A program made the position numbers and the translations under genes. Below, piece after piece: positions 32,876 through 40,773 of a DNA stretch of 40,773 nucleotides; position 1 is the stretch's first letter, and each line of letters begins with the position of its first letter. Source of the stretch: Lentilactobacillus sunkii DSM 19904. GTDB taxonomy: Bacteria > Bacillota > Bacilli > Lactobacillales > Lactobacillaceae. Where the stretch lies: the NCBI RefSeq assembly GCF_001435575.1, contig NZ_AZEA01000020.1:1-40773 (forward strand), in the 5' to 3' direction. Below the pieces are notes generated by a model. That model searched no databases. It saw only the letters and a program-made list of their open reading frames with translations, and was not told the origin of the DNA.

Positions 32876-34069
32876 ATGAAGCATGGACGCACGTACTTAT
32901 ACATATTAGCAGTATTGTTGGCGGTCATTGGCGTCGCTGGAGGAGCCGTATACTGGCGGACCAATCACCAAGAATTTCGAACGCAGCAAGCACGAAAACA
33001 GGCAAATACTCGCAAGCGTGAACAGGCGTTAAACGTTGAGGAGAAGAAACGACAGGCCAAAGTCAATCGGACGGCACCCAAGAAGTTGAGCACCAAGACC
33101 TCTAAGCAGACTACCAGGGTGACGAGATACCTCAACCGGAATCATTTTGTGGGCTCGGCCCTGATCGTCAAGAACAACCGGATCATTTATCGAAAAGGGT
33201 TTGGGTACGCAAATTATGCGACCAAACAACGCAACTCAACGAAATCAGAGTATCAGATTCTTTCAATCCAAAAGTCATTGACTGCGGTGATGGCCATGAA
33301 GCTGATTCATCAGGGAAAGTTATCACTGAACACCAGGCTGTCGAAGTACTATCCAAAGGTTAAAAATGCCAGAAATATCACTATCCGCAATTTGATGGAT
33401 ATGGATTCCGGCCTGGTCATGAACAGAACCGGATCATACAGGCCGCTCAAGGAAAAAGAAGTTGTTAAATATGCGACCGAACATGTGATTAACAGGTCGC
33501 CACGTAACAAAGACTGGTATCAGCCGGTCAACTTCGTCCTCTTGGCGGGCATTATTTCAAAAATTACCCATACTTCATACAAAAAGTATTTCGACAAACT
33601 CTTCACTAAACCGTTGAGACTCAAAGGAACCGGGTTCGTCCAGCAATGGGGGTCAAGACCCAACCGGACGCTGGGGTATCACTGGCTGAAGTCGACTCAG
33701 ATTAAGCAAAATTATGACAAACAGTATCACGAAGCCCGCGCCTCAATGCAAAACGAACTGGGTACCGGACAGGTTTTCATGACGGCCTGGGACTTATATA
33801 AGACCGAGCAGCATATTCTGCGCGGCAATATCATTCCACAGTCAAGCGTTGCCTTACTTCATCAACCGGGCAGTAATGCGCCATATGGTGGTGGAATCTA
33901 CAACCAAAATAACGGGATCCGATCCCATGGAATTGGCTATGGGTATGAATCTTCTATTTTTATCACTCGAAATGGCCGTTCGGGGGTCGTCTTATTAAGC
34001 AATGATTATCGGCCTGCTAACTCGATTCAGGACTTGGCAGCTAAGCTGTTTGATAATCTGGCAACCTAG
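32876..34069 (+). CDS. dltE: DltE-like serine hydrolase (D-alanyl esterase / PBP-like)
   Basis: A membrane-anchored extracellular serine hydrolase of 397 residues. One N-terminal helix (about 7-28) is followed by a basic coiled linker and the hydrolase domain with S130-I-Q-K133 (SxxK), a second-motif region WYQPVNFVLLAG, and a third-motif region HGIGYGYESS. In Lactiplantibacillus plantarum the first gene of the dlt operon, dltE (formerly pbpX2), encodes such an enzyme, which removes D-alanine from lipoteichoic acid; the position here, 69 nt before dltX, is the same. The ATG at 32876 follows AAAGGGGGCGG; the earlier frame back to 32756 lacks a site. Esterase rather than carboxypeptidase activity is inferred from context. 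Confidence 0.82.
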   Translation: MKHGRTYLYILAVLLAVIGVAGGAVYWRTNHQEFRTQQARKQANTRKREQALNVEEKKRQAKVNRTAPKKLSTKTSKQTTRVTRYLNRNHFVGSALIVKNNRIIYRKGFGYANYATKQRNSTKSEYQILSIQKSLTAVMAMKLIHQGKLSLNTRLSKYYPKVKNARNITIRNLMDMDSGLVMNRTGSYRPLKEKEVVKYATEHVINRSPRNKDWYQPVNFVLLAGIISKITHTSYKKYFDKLFTKPLRLKGTGFVQQWGSRPNRTLGYHWLKSTQIKQNYDKQYHEARASMQNELGTGQVFMTAWDLYKTEQHILRGNIIPQSSVALLHQPGSNAPYGGGIYNQNNGIRSHGIGYGYESSIFITRNGRSGVVLLSNDYRPANSIQDLAAKLFDNLAT

Positions 34070-34138
34070 CTGTCGAAAAATGTATTTTGAATGATATCAC
34101 ATAATCAGCAGATAGATTTTATCCAAGGAGATGGTTAC

Positions 34139-34282
34139 ATGGCACTGAGGGAATGGCTGAGCAAACCAATTGTCCAGTTTCTATTGCACACACTCGTTTA
34201 CTTCGCAATCATGATGGTTTTATTTTATCTTTACGATTACAGCGGCATTAACCAAGCAAAATTTATTTATAACGACTTTTAG
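34139..34282 (+). CDS. dltX: DltX microprotein
   Basis: A 47-residue single-helix membrane protein between dltE and dltA. The helix spans about residues 14-34; the C-terminus ends in QAKFIYNDF, matching the conserved DltX tail (FIYN-D/E-F) that is needed for D-alanine transfer by the Dlt machinery. The ATG at 34139 follows AAGGAG at about 9 nt; the longer frame from 34091 has no site. Length, place and C-terminal motif agree with DltX. Confidence 0.92.
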   Translation: MALREWLSKPIVQFLLHTLVYFAIMMVLFYLYDYSGINQAKFIYNDF

Positions 34283-34295
34283 GGGGAAGAACTTT

Positions 34296-35822
34296 ATGTC
34301 CAAGAATTTAATTCAGGCAATCGATGACTATGCAGAAACAGCGGGGGATAAGGTTGCATACTCCTACGATGGCAAGCAGCACACCTACGCCGAACTCAAA
34401 ACTTATTCAGACGCCTTGGCTGAACACATCGATGCCATGGGGTTACCGCTTAATGAGCCGATTATCGTGTTCGGCGGGAAATCCTTTACGATGATTGTTG
34501 CGTTCCTGGCGGCAGTTAAATCAGGTCACGCCTACATTCCGGTAGACGTTAATTCACCAGCAGAGAGGTTGGAGATGATCAATCAAATCGCTCAGCCAGT
34601 CGCAGTGATTGCCGCTGAACCAATGCCGACCAAGCTGGATGGGGTTCCAGAAATCGATGAGGAACAACTTGAACACGTTTGTTTGGAAAAGGTTGATTAT
34701 CACCTGACTCATCCGATTTCCGGTAATCAGACCTATTACATCATCTTCACTTCGGGGACGACGGGGGTGCCAAAGGGTGTCGAAATCAGCTACAGCAATT
34801 TGAAGAGTTTCGTGGACTGGATTGTAGGTGATGAATTTGAGCTGCCAAGGAAGTTGGACATGCTTCAGCAGCCAGCCTATTCATTTGATCTCTCCGTCAT
34901 GAGCTTGTATCCAACTCTGTACCTGGGTGGCACCCTTCACGTGTTGTCGAAAAAGACAACCGATAACTTCATCGTTTTGTTCACAGCACTTAGATCCATG
35001 CCCATCAACACCTGGGTTTCCACACCGTCCTTCATGGATATTTGTCTTCTCGAATCATCATTTGATCAGGAACACTATCCTCAGCTGAGGCACTTTCTTT
35101 TCTGTGGAGAAGAATTGACTCACAAGACCGCTGCGGCATTAAAACAGCGATTCCCGGATGCCCACATTTTCAATACTTATGGGCCGACCGAATCGACAGT
35201 TGCGATTACGGAAATTGAAATTACCGACGATGTCCTTGAAGAGTATGACCGGTTGCCGATTGGGTTTGTGAAGCCGGATATGAACGCCCGCGTCGTTGAT
35301 GAAAATGGCGACTTTATCACAGATGGTACTCGTGGTGAGTTGGTCATATACGGCACCAACGTTTCCAAGGGGTATATCAATAATCCCGAGAAAAATGCTC
35401 AGGCATTCTTCAAAATTGGTACCCAACAAGCTTATCGAACCGGTGATATCGTCACCATGGCACCAAATGGCTTATTGAGGTACTTTGGCCGCAAAGATTT
35501 TCAAATAAAGCTCAATGGTTTCCGAATTGAATTGGAAGATGTTTCCGCAATGGTTAACCGAGAAGAGCACGTCAAGCAGGCGGTTGTTGTACCGAAGTAC
35601 AACTCTCAACACACTGTTTCCATGCTGATCGCATATGTGGTTCCCGAAATCGGAAACTTTAAGAACAACCTTCAATTGACGGCTGCCATTAAGAAAAACC
35701 TGGCTAAGGACATGATGAACTACATGATCCCACAAAAGATTGTTTATCAAAAATCACTGCCGTTGAGCTCTAACGGGAAGGTCGACATTAAGGCGGTGAT
35801 TGCGGCGGTTAACACCCAATGA
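34296..35822 (+). CDS. dltA: D-alanine--D-alanyl carrier protein ligase DltA
   Basis: Cytosolic adenylating enzyme of 508 residues that activates D-alanine with ATP and loads it on the phosphopantetheine arm of DltC. Motifs: P-loop-like FTSGTTGVPKG (about 151-161), NTYGPTES (about 292-299), YRTGD (about 380), the hinge GRKDFQIKLNGFRIE, and the C-terminal catalytic Lys in LSSNGKVDI. Length is typical. GGGGGAAG precedes the ATG. It starts 13 nt after dltX and overlaps dltB by four bases (ATGA). Confidence 0.97.
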   Translation: MSKNLIQAIDDYAETAGDKVAYSYDGKQHTYAELKTYSDALAEHIDAMGLPLNEPIIVFGGKSFTMIVAFLAAVKSGHAYIPVDVNSPAERLEMINQIAQPVAVIAAEPMPTKLDGVPEIDEEQLEHVCLEKVDYHLTHPISGNQTYYIIFTSGTTGVPKGVEISYSNLKSFVDWIVGDEFELPRKLDMLQQPAYSFDLSVMSLYPTLYLGGTLHVLSKKTTDNFIVLFTALRSMPINTWVSTPSFMDICLLESSFDQEHYPQLRHFLFCGEELTHKTAAALKQRFPDAHIFNTYGPTESTVAITEIEITDDVLEEYDRLPIGFVKPDMNARVVDENGDFITDGTRGELVIYGTNVSKGYINNPEKNAQAFFKIGTQQAYRTGDIVTMAPNGLLRYFGRKDFQIKLNGFRIELEDVSAMVNREEHVKQAVVVPKYNSQHTVSMLIAYVVPEIGNFKNNLQLTAAIKKNLAKDMMNYMIPQKIVYQKSLPLSSNGKVDIKAVIAAVNTQ

Positions 35823-37036
35823 GATGGTACATTCCGTACGGTAATCCGACCTACTTTATCTGGCTTGCGCTGGCGATTATCCCGTTAATGATCGGATTAT
35901 TGTACGGCCGTCGGTTCAGAGGATACCAGACAATCATTTCACTATTCTTTTTGATACTGACCTTTGGTGGGCCAAATTGGAAGACCGGTATTTCATTAAT
36001 CAGTTACCTGGTTTATCAGATGATTCTGGTGGGATTGTATTCCCGATACCGCCAGCCCAAAGGTTCACCGAACAAAGGCTGGATTTTTGTGACCGCAGTC
36101 GTCTTGGCAATTGTGCCACTGGTGATTGTTAAGTTGACGCCGTTGTTTACGCCGGGGCGACAGTCGATCATCGGTTTCATGGGCATTTCCTATATCACTT
36201 TCAAGGTTGTCCAGACAATTATGGAAACCCGTGATGGCATGATTAAGGAATTTCACCCAGTATTATTTGGCCAGTTTCTGTTATTTTTCCCGACGATTTC
36301 ATCGGGACCAATTGACCGATATCGGCGCTTTGAAGCTGATTACGCAAAGGTGCCGGAACGCGAAGCATATTTGGACATGATTCAAAAGGGTGTCCGCTAT
36401 GTGTTCCAAGGTTTCTTATACAAGTTCATCCTTGCCTATTACTTTGGCACGATCCTCATGCCGCAGCTTCAACAGCAGGCATTGTTGGCTCACGGATTTT
36501 CCTGGAATATCGTCGGCTATATGTATGCTTATAGTATGGATCTCTTCTTTGATTTTGCCGGTTATAGCCTGTTTGCCGTTGGCATCAGTTACTTAATGGG
36601 CATCAAGACACCGATGAATTTCAACCAGCCATTTAAATCCAAGAACATTAAGGACTTCTGGAATCGTTGGCACATGACCTTATCGTTTTGGTTCCGGGAT
36701 TACATCTTCATGAGACTGGTGTTCTTCTGTATGAAACACCACATCTTCAAATCGCGAACCACAACCGCAAACGTGTGCTATGTCATTAACATGTTAATCA
36801 TGGGATTCTGGCATGGTGAAACCTGGTTCTACATTACTTATGGTCTCTACCACGGGTTTGCGATGGTGATCAATGATACCTGGCTGAAATTCAAGAAGAA
36901 GCATCAAAAGCACATTCCCCACAATAAATTGACAGAACTATTTGCGATTTTTCTAACGTTTAACGTTGTCTGCTTCAGCTTCCTGATCTTCTCAGGATTC
37001 CTGAACACGTTGTTTTTTGCACCAAAACCATATTAA
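35819..37036 (+). CDS. dltB: D-alanyl transfer protein DltB (MBOAT)
   Basis: Polytopic membrane O-acyltransferase of 405 residues that works with DltC on the inside to move D-alanine across the membrane. It has the MBOAT outline: many hydrophobic helices, SSGPIDRYRRF, FWNRWHMTLSFWFRDYIF, and the catalytic His in MGFWHGETW. The start overlaps dltA by four bases (ATGA), showing coupled translation; dltC follows 20 nt later. Confidence 0.97.
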   Translation: MRWYIPYGNPTYFIWLALAIIPLMIGLLYGRRFRGYQTIISLFFLILTFGGPNWKTGISLISYLVYQMILVGLYSRYRQPKGSPNKGWIFVTAVVLAIVPLVIVKLTPLFTPGRQSIIGFMGISYITFKVVQTIMETRDGMIKEFHPVLFGQFLLFFPTISSGPIDRYRRFEADYAKVPEREAYLDMIQKGVRYVFQGFLYKFILAYYFGTILMPQLQQQALLAHGFSWNIVGYMYAYSMDLFFDFAGYSLFAVGISYLMGIKTPMNFNQPFKSKNIKDFWNRWHMTLSFWFRDYIFMRLVFFCMKHHIFKSRTTTANVCYVINMLIMGFWHGETWFYITYGLYHGFAMVINDTWLKFKKKHQKHIPHNKLTELFAIFLTFNVVCFSFLIFSGFLNTLFFAPKPY

Positions 37037-37056
37037 TTTAAGAGGAGCTGTTCGTT

Positions 37057-37290
37057 ATGGATGATAAACAAACTGTATTGGATATTTTGCAAGACTTAAC
37101 CGGTGAAGATTTTTCCGACAACTTGGACGAAGACCTGTTTGCCAGTGCACTGCTTGATTCAATGGGAACTGTTCAACTGCTGCTGGACCTCCAGGATAAG
37201 TTGGGCGTTCAAGCACCGGTTTCCGAATTCGATCGAAACGAGTGGAATACCCCGGCCAAAATCATTGCGAAAGTTGAAGCGGCCAAATGA
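37057..37290 (+). CDS. dltC: D-alanyl carrier protein DltC
   Basis: Acyl-carrier-type protein of 77 residues that holds activated D-alanine on a 4'-phosphopantetheine arm. The attachment Ser is S35 in [13 protein letters not shown]. Acidic helices surround it, as expected. AAGAGGAG precedes the ATG. Its last four bases overlap dltD (ATGA). Confidence 0.96.
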   Translation: MDDKQTVLDILQDLTGEDFSDNLDEDLFASALLDSMGTVQLLLDLQDKLGVQAPVSEFDRNEWNTPAKIIAKVEAAK

Positions 37291-38564
37291 GTATGAAAAA
37301 GCGGCTCTTCATGATATTTGGGCCGATTTTTGCTGCGGCATTATTGATGCTGGCAGTGTTTTTATCACCACTGTGGTCGGGGTTCAATTATGTTAAGCCG
37401 GAGGTGGTTGATAACGCTGCCGCATCACTGTCGCCGCAAGTTTTAAAAGGCCAATTGATTAAACGAAATGCATTCGAAAATGGTTATGTGCCATTCTTCG
37501 GTTCGTCTGAATGGTCACGGTTTGATCCATTTCATCCATCGGTTTTGGCTGCCAAGTATCATCGCAGTTATCGACCGTTTTTACTAGGGGCTCGTGGAAG
37601 TCAGTCATTGACCCACTTCTTTGTAATGCAATCGATCAATCCTCAATTGAAAAACAAAAAGGCCGTCTTCTTCATTTCTCCCCAGTGGTTTACACCGATG
37701 GGCGAGGATCCAAACGCGTTTTCCTTTTACTATTCAACGCTTCAAACGACCAGCTGGATTGAACATCAAAATGGTTCCAAGATGGACCGCTATGCGGCAT
37801 ATCGACTGTTAAAGATGCCTTCAGGGAGTTCCGATAAGGTGATTGCCGGTGCACTGGCCCGCATCGCTGCCGGATTGAAGCCCACTTCTTCTCAGATGCT
37901 TTACGTTGGTTTGCGAAATCGAATTCTGCTCAATGAGGACCAGATCTTTTCGCGTTATCGGATTCCGTTGAACAATGAAAAAACGATTGACAAGAATGAG
38001 CAGAAACTACCAGCGCACTATAACTATCAAAGGTTGGATGCCTTGGCAAGCCGGATTGGCGCTCAAAAGACATCTTCGAATAATTTTGGGATTGACAATA
38101 ACTTTTGGAATCATCGGTTGAAGCCTCACGTCAAAAAACTGAAGGGGTTTCAGACTCGGATGAGTTTCCTCAAGTCCCCGGAATATAGCGACTTTGAGCT
38201 GATTTTGAACCAATTTGCCAACGATCGCACTAAGGTCTTATTCATCATCCCACCGATTAACGCCAAGTGGCAGAAATACACCGGCCTTTCGCAGTCGATG
38301 TTGGACCAGTTCGATCAAAAGATTACTTATCAGCTGAAGTCCCAAGGATTTAGTCATATCGACGACCTCAGCCATGACGGTAACGTGCCTTACTTTATGA
38401 CCGATACGATTCACCCAGGGTGGCGCGGTTGGCTGAAGATGGATCAGGCAATTCGACCATTTTTAACTAAGAAGGTGGCAACACCTCATTATCAAATTAA
38501 CAAACAGTTCTACTCCAAAAAGTGGCAGAACGAAAATGGAAGTGAGAACAATCTTGACTACTAA
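37287..38564 (+). CDS. dltD: D-alanyl transfer protein DltD
   Basis: Membrane-anchored extracellular SGNH-like protein of 425 residues that passes D-alanine to teichoic acid. An N-terminal anchor helix (about 6-25) precedes [16 protein letters not shown] with the catalytic-type Ser near 71, QWF and [10 protein letters not shown] segments, and a C-terminal [10 protein letters not shown] with the D-x-x-H pair. It overlaps dltC by four bases. Its 3' end overlaps the next gene, a GW-domain hydrolase, so the operon probably continues into that gene. Confidence 0.96.
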   Translation: MSMKKRLFMIFGPIFAAALLMLAVFLSPLWSGFNYVKPEVVDNAAASLSPQVLKGQLIKRNAFENGYVPFFGSSEWSRFDPFHPSVLAAKYHRSYRPFLLGARGSQSLTHFFVMQSINPQLKNKKAVFFISPQWFTPMGEDPNAFSFYYSTLQTTSWIEHQNGSKMDRYAAYRLLKMPSGSSDKVIAGALARIAAGLKPTSSQMLYVGLRNRILLNEDQIFSRYRIPLNNEKTIDKNEQKLPAHYNYQRLDALASRIGAQKTSSNNFGIDNNFWNHRLKPHVKKLKGFQTRMSFLKSPEYSDFELILNQFANDRTKVLFIIPPINAKWQKYTGLSQSMLDQFDQKITYQLKSQGFSHIDDLSHDGNVPYFMTDTIHPGWRGWLKMDQAIRPFLTKKVATPHYQINKQFYSKKWQNENGSENNLDY

Positions 38565-39894
38565 ATCAAAAATTCGGACTGTGGTGCTTTTTTTGGCGGG
38601 GGTGCTGATAGTTGGCGGATATGCGATCAGGCAGAAGTCTTTTGCTGCATACAATCCAGTCACAGCTACCAGCAACAAGCACTACGATGCTCAAATTGTG
38701 AACCAGACAAATTTGAAAACCGGCTACAATCTTTATTTGGATGGACCGTATAATACCAGCCCGACATCCATAAGGGCAGTGGGCAACGGATACAAATACA
38801 ATAATGCCTATGTCAGAGTGATGCAGACCAAGACGACCAAGACTGGTTCATATGTACGGTTAAGGTATTTTAAAAACTATCTTGGTTGGATGAATGTTCA
38901 TGGCATCAAACCAGTTTCTTTCTCCCAAGTAGCCCAGGGGACGATGCAGCAATATGATGTGATCGGCACCGCAGCCCTTGAACCTTATACGACTCAGCCA
39001 CCGGTGATTGTCAGCAATGGTTATGCCGATCAGGCGCATAAAGTATTGAATGATGGATCCGGCACGGTCGTTTATCCTCTGGCATCACTGCAAAAGGCGA
39101 TGACCGCGGTGATGATCCAACAGCTGATTGACGAGGATAAGTTATCGGCAACAACGCCATTGAGCCAATATTATCCGCAAGTTCCGTATAGTGCCAATAT
39201 CACCATTGCTGAAATGTTGGCGATGACCTCCGGCTTGGAAAATACGGATATGACACCAGCCAAGCAAATGACCGAGAATCAGGCATACGCCAATATGATC
39301 AAGACATTGGAATCCACCAACAACCAGTCATTTGCATATAGTGATGCAAACTATGTGCTGTTGGCAGGGATTATTGCCAAAGTCACTGGGGAAAGTTATG
39401 CTCAAAATTTGGAACAGCGCATTATAAACCCGGTTGGGATGACCAATACGTTTATGGTGACCGGAAGTAAGCTTAAGCTAAAGGATACCCTTGCAACAGG
39501 CTACAAGAAGAACGGCACCCAAGACTATACGAATCCGCAGACAATCTCGTACGCTCGGATGTCGGCAATTCCCGGAGCTGGAAATTTGTTGAGCACCCCG
39601 AGTGACTACTATAAGTTTATTTTGGCGATTAGAAATGGCAGCTTGTTGCCGTTTGATCAGCATGACGACCTTCTGGGATATGGCTCAACATATTCAGGTG
39701 GTGTGTATGTGACCCGAACCGGAATTTATTTCAACAACGGTTCATTTGGTGGTACGGGTTACAATACCGGCTTTTTTGCATCTGATGATAATGAGCACAT
39801 TGCGGTTGTCTTCTCCAACCAGTCACCACTTGGAGGTAACTTATCATCGAAGCAGTTTGTGTCGAAGATGTATGATGTGGCGACATATTATTGA
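38554..39894 (+). CDS. GW-domain serine hydrolase, intact SxxK, coupled to dltD
   Basis: A secreted 446-residue paralogue of the hydrolase at 31159: signal/anchor (about 1-25), GW module (about 43-117, with LGWMN), then a beta-lactamase-like domain with S178-L-Q-K181, YSDANY, and TGYNTGFF. All expected catalytic residues for the first motif are present. I prefer the TTG at 38554 as start: GGAAGTGAG lies 7 nt upstream, and MTTKSKIRT then aligns with the paralogue's MNTKNKLKT; an in-frame ATG at 38536 has no good site. With either start the gene overlaps the end of dltD, so it is effectively the seventh gene of the dlt operon. A strong terminator follows. It likely acts on D-alanyl esters or wall peptides at the surface. 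Confidence 0.84.
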   Translation: MTTKSKIRTVVLFLAGVLIVGGYAIRQKSFAAYNPVTATSNKHYDAQIVNQTNLKTGYNLYLDGPYNTSPTSIRAVGNGYKYNNAYVRVMQTKTTKTGSYVRLRYFKNYLGWMNVHGIKPVSFSQVAQGTMQQYDVIGTAALEPYTTQPPVIVSNGYADQAHKVLNDGSGTVVYPLASLQKAMTAVMIQQLIDEDKLSATTPLSQYYPQVPYSANITIAEMLAMTSGLENTDMTPAKQMTENQAYANMIKTLESTNNQSFAYSDANYVLLAGIIAKVTGESYAQNLEQRIINPVGMTNTFMVTGSKLKLKDTLATGYKKNGTQDYTNPQTISYARMSAIPGAGNLLSTPSDYYKFILAIRNGSLLPFDQHDDLLGYGSTYSGGVYVTRTGIYFNNGSFGGTGYNTGFFASDDNEHIAVVFSNQSPLGGNLSSKQFVSKMYDVATYY

Positions 39895-39908
39895 TTATTT
39901 GGATATGC

Positions 39909-39945
39909 AAAACGGCAAACACTTATGAGTGCTTGCCGTTTTTTG
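39909..39945. terminator. Terminator closing the dlt operon
   Basis: AAAACGGCAAACACT and AGTGCTTGCCGTTTTTT form a long stem (one mismatch) with a TATG-type loop and a T-run. It separates the operon from the convergent ABC ATPase gene and may serve both strands. Confidence 0.8.
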
Positions 39946-40017
39946 TTGTGGAACTATTAGGCTTTATCAATACTGAGTGAGCATTGTAAAAATAGATAGA
40001 TGAAAAATTCTTTATGT

Positions 40018-40719
40018 TTACCACTCAATCTCCTCAACCGAAACCGGTGTCTCATTCATCTCATCATTCTTAACCTGCCCATCACCAATCTCAATAATAT
40101 GATCGGCCATCGGCTTAATCATGCCATTATGAGTAACGATGATGACATTCTTGTCGGTTTTATGACTGAAATCCTGCAGTAATTTCAAGATACTTTTACC
40201 AGTCTTGTAGTCCAAAGCACCTGTCGGCTCATCACAAAGCAGCAGGTCAGGATTTTTGGCGATTGCCCGAGCGATGGCGACTCGTTGCTGCTCACCACCT
40301 GATAGTTGGGCAGGAAAGTTGTTGGTTCGTTTTGCAAGGCCAACGTCATTCATGACTTCGCGCACATCTAACGAGTCAGGTGAGATTTGGGATGCCAGTT
40401 CAACATTTTCCAATGCTGTTAGGTTGGGAATCAAGTTATAAAATTGGAAGACAAATCCAACGGACAGCCGGCGGTAAGTGGTCAGTTGTTTGGGTGAGTA
40501 GTTGGAAATATCTTTACCGTTAACGATAACATCACCCTTGGTTGGGGTGTCCATTCCGCCCAAAATATTTAATAACGTTGATTTACCAGCTCCGGAGGCT
40601 CCCACAATAATGGTGAGTTCTCCTTTTTTGATTTCAAAATTAATATCGTCATTGGCGCGAACTTCCTGCTCCCCACTGCCGTATATTTTGGAAACTTGCT
40701 TGACGTCGATATATGCCAT
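40018..40719 (-). CDS. ABC transporter ATP-binding protein (MacB/LolD type)
   Basis: Cytosolic ATPase of 233 residues from the MacB/LolD/FtsE-like branch, which powers FtsX-type permeases for peptide export or antibiotic resistance. Motifs: Walker A GASGAGKS (about 39-46), Q-loop FQFYNL, signature LSGGEQQR (about 140), Walker [13 protein letters not shown], and the H-loop VTHN. The C-terminus has a short acidic tail. The ATG follows GGGAGG at 6 nt. No permease lies downstream; its partner is probably upstream beyond the right edge of the window. Confidence 0.9.
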   Translation of the reverse strand: MAYIDVKQVSKIYGSGEQEVRANDDINFEIKKGELTIIVGASGAGKSTLLNILGGMDTPTKGDVIVNGKDISNYSPKQLTTYRRLSVGFVFQFYNLIPNLTALENVELASQISPDSLDVREVMNDVGLAKRTNNFPAQLSGGEQQRVAIARAIAKNPDLLLCDEPTGALDYKTGKSILKLLQDFSHKTDKNVIIVTHNGMIKPMADHIIEIGDGQVKNDEMNETPVSVEEIEW

Positions 40720-40773
40720 GATGTGCCTCCCGAATTGTTATTCCTAAGAAGCTGTCTAAAATCTCTTAAGTAA

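Noticed and set aside
1-40773. CRISPR arrays, tRNA or rRNA genes
   Set aside because: No regularly spaced repeats and no tRNA-like or rRNA-like sequence was seen on reading either strand; this was done by eye and not with a covariance search.

Overview
The window looks like chromosomal DNA from a low-GC Gram-positive bacterium of the Lactobacillaceae (Lactobacillus sensu lato, possibly a Lentilactobacillus-like species; the genus is inference only). Pointers are strong GGAGG-type Shine-Dalgarno sites with frequent GTG/TTG starts, CcpA cre boxes that fit the consensus, a LexA-like box of the Gram-positive type, and a dlt operon with the lactobacillar dltE-dltX-dltA-dltB-dltC-dltD layout. No rRNA, tRNA, CRISPR array, integrase or transposase was recognised.

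Region by region. 0-5.8 kb (minus strand): a cytosine-5 DNA methyltransferase behind a LexA-like operator, then the sbcD-sbcC nuclease pair. 6.1-13.6 kb: accessory region with a small secreted protein, a TPM-like membrane protein, a DUF262 (GmrS-type) protein with a degenerate C-terminal HNH region, a MazG-like pyrophosphohydrolase paired with a GIY-YIG/DUF2075 helicase fusion, and two unrecognised genes that converge and overlap at their 3' ends. Two stretches here hold what look like gene remnants. 13.8-18.7 kb: a secreted PAP2 phosphatase carrying an autotransporter-type beta-strand repeat, preceded by PhoP-box-like 11-bp repeats and a long inverted repeat over its ribosome binding site; then an M20 peptidase and YfcC-type transporter operon with a cre box. 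18.9-30.3 kb: an unrecognised TPR-like protein, an SDR dehydrogenase with a cre box, an EVE-McrB/McrC type IV restriction operon, a zinc-ribbon membrane protein, a solitary sugar-type solute-binding protein, a TcaA-like protein, a decayed second copy of the SDR gene, and a helical-repeat protein. 30.4-39.9 kb: cell-envelope region with a small membrane protein, a GW-domain serine hydrolase that has lost its catalytic lysine, the dltEXABCD operon, and a second, intact GW-domain serine hydrolase overlapping dltD. The right end holds an ABC transporter ATPase on the minus strand.

How it fits together. The dlt genes activate D-alanine (DltA), load it on DltC, and move it across the membrane (DltB, DltX, DltD) to teichoic acids; DltE-type serine hydrolases probably trim D-alanyl or peptide bonds outside. 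The defence-like genes form two clusters (7.4-13.6 and 18.9-23.9 kb). The window encodes both a 5mC-forming methyltransferase and a 5mC-type restriction system, so their specificities must be compatible. The best candidates for something undescribed are the MazG-like + GIY-YIG-DUF2075 pair, the convergent orphan pair at 12.2-13.6 kb, the regulatory leader of the PAP2-PATR phosphatase, and the SxxS pseudo-hydrolase beside dlt. All functional calls rest on motifs read by eye, without database searches.
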